A DNA stretch of 64,000 bases from Acanthacorydalis orientalis (Eukaryota > Arthropoda > Insecta > Megaloptera > Corydalidae), in NCBI GenBank assembly GCA_034766995.1, contig CM068322.1:13229310-13293309 (forward strand), given 5' to 3'. The notes below the pieces were generated by a model, which saw only the letters and a program-made list of their open reading frames with translations, was not told the origin of the DNA and searched no databases. Below, piece by piece: positions 61,984-64,000 of this stretch. How positions within the stretch are numbered: the stretch's first letter is position 1; every line of letters starts with the position of its first letter. The translations under genes were made by a program, and so were the position numbers.

Positions 61984-62534
61984 TAAAGTCGGTAGGAAAA
62001 TAATTGCAGTTTTTGTTTTCTGAATTCTAATTTAACTTTTTTCAATGAAAGTGTCCTTTCATCGTGTTCATATTAATATCGCTTTAAAGTGCATTTTCTG
62101 TCTGTATTTTGGTAACGTCGACTTTGATTTTATTATTAACTTTTCTTCAAATTGGGCCATTAATTAAAAATAAAAAAGAAATAAATAGGAGCATTTTTTT
62201 GTATGATTTCAAAATGGATGGTAAAGCAGCAAACATTGCTCGTAAACTAAACGATACTTATGATGTGGGGTACAGTTAACGAACTGGTACTATGGCGAGC
62301 CCAAAAATTTCGTGCAGAGGACGAGAGCCTTGAAGATGAAAGTCGCGGGAGTCCTTCTTTAGTTCACGTTCAAATGAAGGCATTAGTTGAATCAGAACCA
62401 CGCACAACAATTCGCGAAATTGCACAAAATATAGGTGTTTGTTATCTAATAGTTCTGGACCACTTAGAACAGTTAGCTGATAAAAATGTATATGAATTTG
62501 AAGGTCATAAACAATTATTTTTCTACCAACCTGA
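61984..62534 (+). mobile_element. Internally deleted cecropia-type mariner (551 bp), copy C
   Basis: The left end TAAAGTCGGTAGGAAAATAA and the reverse complement of the right end TCAGGTTGGTAGAAAAATAA form the TIRs. The left is bordered by TA; the right site has decayed to CA. The interior matches copy A (16365-16932) throughout, including the junction at which the transposase jumps from VLDHLEQL to the 3' end (VYEFEGHKQLF). The shared junction shows that A and C belong to one non-autonomous subfamily. Confidence 0.85.
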
Positions 62535-62589
62535 CATATTAATTGCAATTAAATTTTTAATTTATATTAAGAATAAAACTTATTGCTAA
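62260..62589 (+). pseudogene. Mariner transposase N-terminal remnant (copy C)
   Basis: An open frame of 109 codons contains FRAEDESLEDESRGSPSLVH, then ALVESEPRTTIREIAQNIGV and VLDHLEQL, the HTH region of a cecropia-type mariner transposase. It reads through the deletion junction and the right TIR into flanking DNA. The normal start codon has mutated (ATG to ATA in the A-run near 62170) and the part upstream is frameshifted. No catalytic domain remains. Confidence 0.8.
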
Positions 62590-62640
62590 ATGAAGAAAAA
62601 TGTTTGAAAGTAAATGTAAAGGAAAAGAGATGTTCTTTTT

Positions 62641-62644
<4 letters not shown>

Positions 62645-62710
<66 letters not shown>

Positions 62711-62764
62711 TATATATATATGCGTATATATATACATATATATATATATACATATATATACTCG

Positions 62765-62844
<80 letters not shown>

Positions 62845-62886
62845 CATATACATATATACATATGCATATATATATATATATATATA
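62645..62886. repeat. Compound (TA)n microsatellite, about 240 bp
   Basis: TA runs with TGCATA, TACATA and one CTCGTA interruption, about 110 bp right of mariner copy C. The long Ile/Tyr open frames on both strands here are artefacts of the repeat. Confidence 0.97.
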
Positions 62887-64000
62887 CATAAAATGAAATA
62901 AATGATTAATGATATGGCCTTAAATAAATGATGGAACATTTAATTCCTATTTCTGCTTAATACGAATTTACTGCATTTATACTCTCTGAATGCTGAAAAC
63001 GATTTTTATCATCAATATACACATAAGATCAGATGTAATCTGTTCCAAAGCTGTCGCATGACAGCCTTAAATTCACAAATATGAAATATATTCCAATGGA
63101 CATGAACTGGTATGTGCAGAACATGAGAAGAATTACAGACACACGAATCAACGTAGCATTCAAACGTCCGTACGAGAGCAGTAAAACTTTATTGTGCGAG
63201 GGGAGAGAGCTGTAAAGCTTCATGTAGTTTTAACCTGATTCGAGTCAGTGTCTCTTCCACCTAACGTAAAGCTCACGTACCTTTTTCGCTCCAGTCATCA
63301 GCACAAATGCTTCGCCATCTCGGAAATATTACGTTCTTCTACTTTTTTTTGCGATTACCTTTCCATGTTTTTTTTCGGCACACGGAATTGTGTGTATTTT
63401 TTTGTACTATTCAACCACCTGCCCGAATAAATCTTTGAAATCTGCTGTCTTTTTTAGAGATATTATTAAAGTAATTCTTTTCAAACAGAGTAAGATGTTT
63501 GTTTTATGAAATTATTCTTGGTAGTTTTTTTCAAGTTAATAAACCAATAGTAATGTTTTTTAAACATGTTTTAAAGAATTTTTCATTAACACAAACGTAT
63601 AAATATAAAAACCAGTAATTTATATGTAAGGAATAATATAATGAAAAAATGAGTAACAAAACAAATAATAACATAAGGAAAATGAAAAAAATAGTAAATT
63701 AAGAAAAATCTTAAATAAATAATGAGAATTAAATGTTTTAGAAAAATTATACATCTAAAAATTTAATTATTTACATAAAACGTTATTTATACTGCTTAAT
63801 GTTTATTAAATATCTTTGATTTATAAGATTTTTATAAAATTGTTTTAACATTTACATACATACATTCACACTTTATAATATTTACATACATATCCATAAA
63901 AAAAAACATACATAATAATTTAAAGTATAAAATGTATACAATTATTATTAAACATGTTATAAAAAATATAATATTTGTATAATAAATTAATATTAAATCC
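62887..64000. other. AT-rich end of window with one unique island
   Basis: The island 63030-63330 has balanced composition. On the minus strand it contains a 64-codon frame from ATG 63223 with a hydrophobic segment (LIRVSVILLMFCTYQFMSIG) that would resemble a signal peptide, but I see no phase-1 consensus donor after it, so it is not called as the Beat first exon. The last 550 bp are AT-rich and featureless. Confidence 0.4.

Noticed and set aside
63029..63223. Possible signal-peptide exon of the Beat gene
   Set aside because: A hydrophobic segment is present, but no consensus phase-1 donor follows and the sequence shows no Beat-specific residues.

Overview
This is a very AT-rich animal (almost certainly insect) genomic window. 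There are no operons, ribosome-binding sites or bacterial features. It carries dozens of long (TA)n microsatellites, many decayed cut-and-paste DNA transposons, and two clear host coding exons. The mix of mauritiana-, irritans- and cecropia-like mariners, Tigger/pogo, hAT and piggyBac-type MITEs, in a highly AT-rich background with a few GC-richer islands, fits an insect and perhaps a hymenopteran. The order is inference only.

The only host gene I can support lies on the minus strand. Exon 52082-52290 and exon 22151-22286 are joined by a phase-0 intron of 29,795 bp. Together they encode one V-type immunoglobulin domain of the Beaten path (Beat) family, the insect neuronal proteins that act with Side receptors in axon guidance. 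The signal-peptide exon(s) should lie above 52290 and the second Ig domain and C-terminus below 22151. I could not find them, so they are probably outside the window or in pieces too short to recognise. Nearly half of the window is therefore a single Beat-like intron, and the rest is flanking intron or intergenic sequence.

The transposon landscape, left to right: 3' tail of an RTE-type LINE (1-362); Tigger/pogo relic inside a (TA)n tract (7395-8688); pogo-type MITE, also inside (TA)n (11522-11942); hAT-like MITE (13264-13546); internally deleted cecropia-type mariner (16365-16932); 495-bp TIR element (19383-19877); truncated irritans-type mariner (23097-23860); DUF4817-type Tc1/mariner-superfamily pseudogene (28723-29401); tiny piggyBac-type MITE (33899-33982); TA-target MITE (35992-36147); second Tigger relic (about 36700-37862); hAT relic with perfect 8-bp target duplication (40114-41216); full-length but dead mauritiana-type mariner with both TIRs (45989-47273); inverted partner of the 19-kb TIR element (48058-48559); TIR MITE just upstream of the Beat exon (52534-52782); 5' fragment of the cecropia-type mariner (52855-53162); piggyBac-type MITE (53859-54093); C-terminal DUF4817-type fragment (55714-55947); and a second copy of the deleted mariner (61984-62534).

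The rest is AT-rich sequence punctuated by microsatellites. A few GC-richer, higher-complexity islands (8830-9240, 38900-39080, 41880-42130, 48840-49290, 61250-61680, 63030-63330) are candidate regulatory sequence or unrecognised exons. I found no tRNA, rRNA or CRISPR array. No wholly new system is demonstrated. The most informative observations are the split Ig domain, the mariner subfamily that shares one internal deletion, and the insertion of TA-target transposons inside (TA)n tracts.
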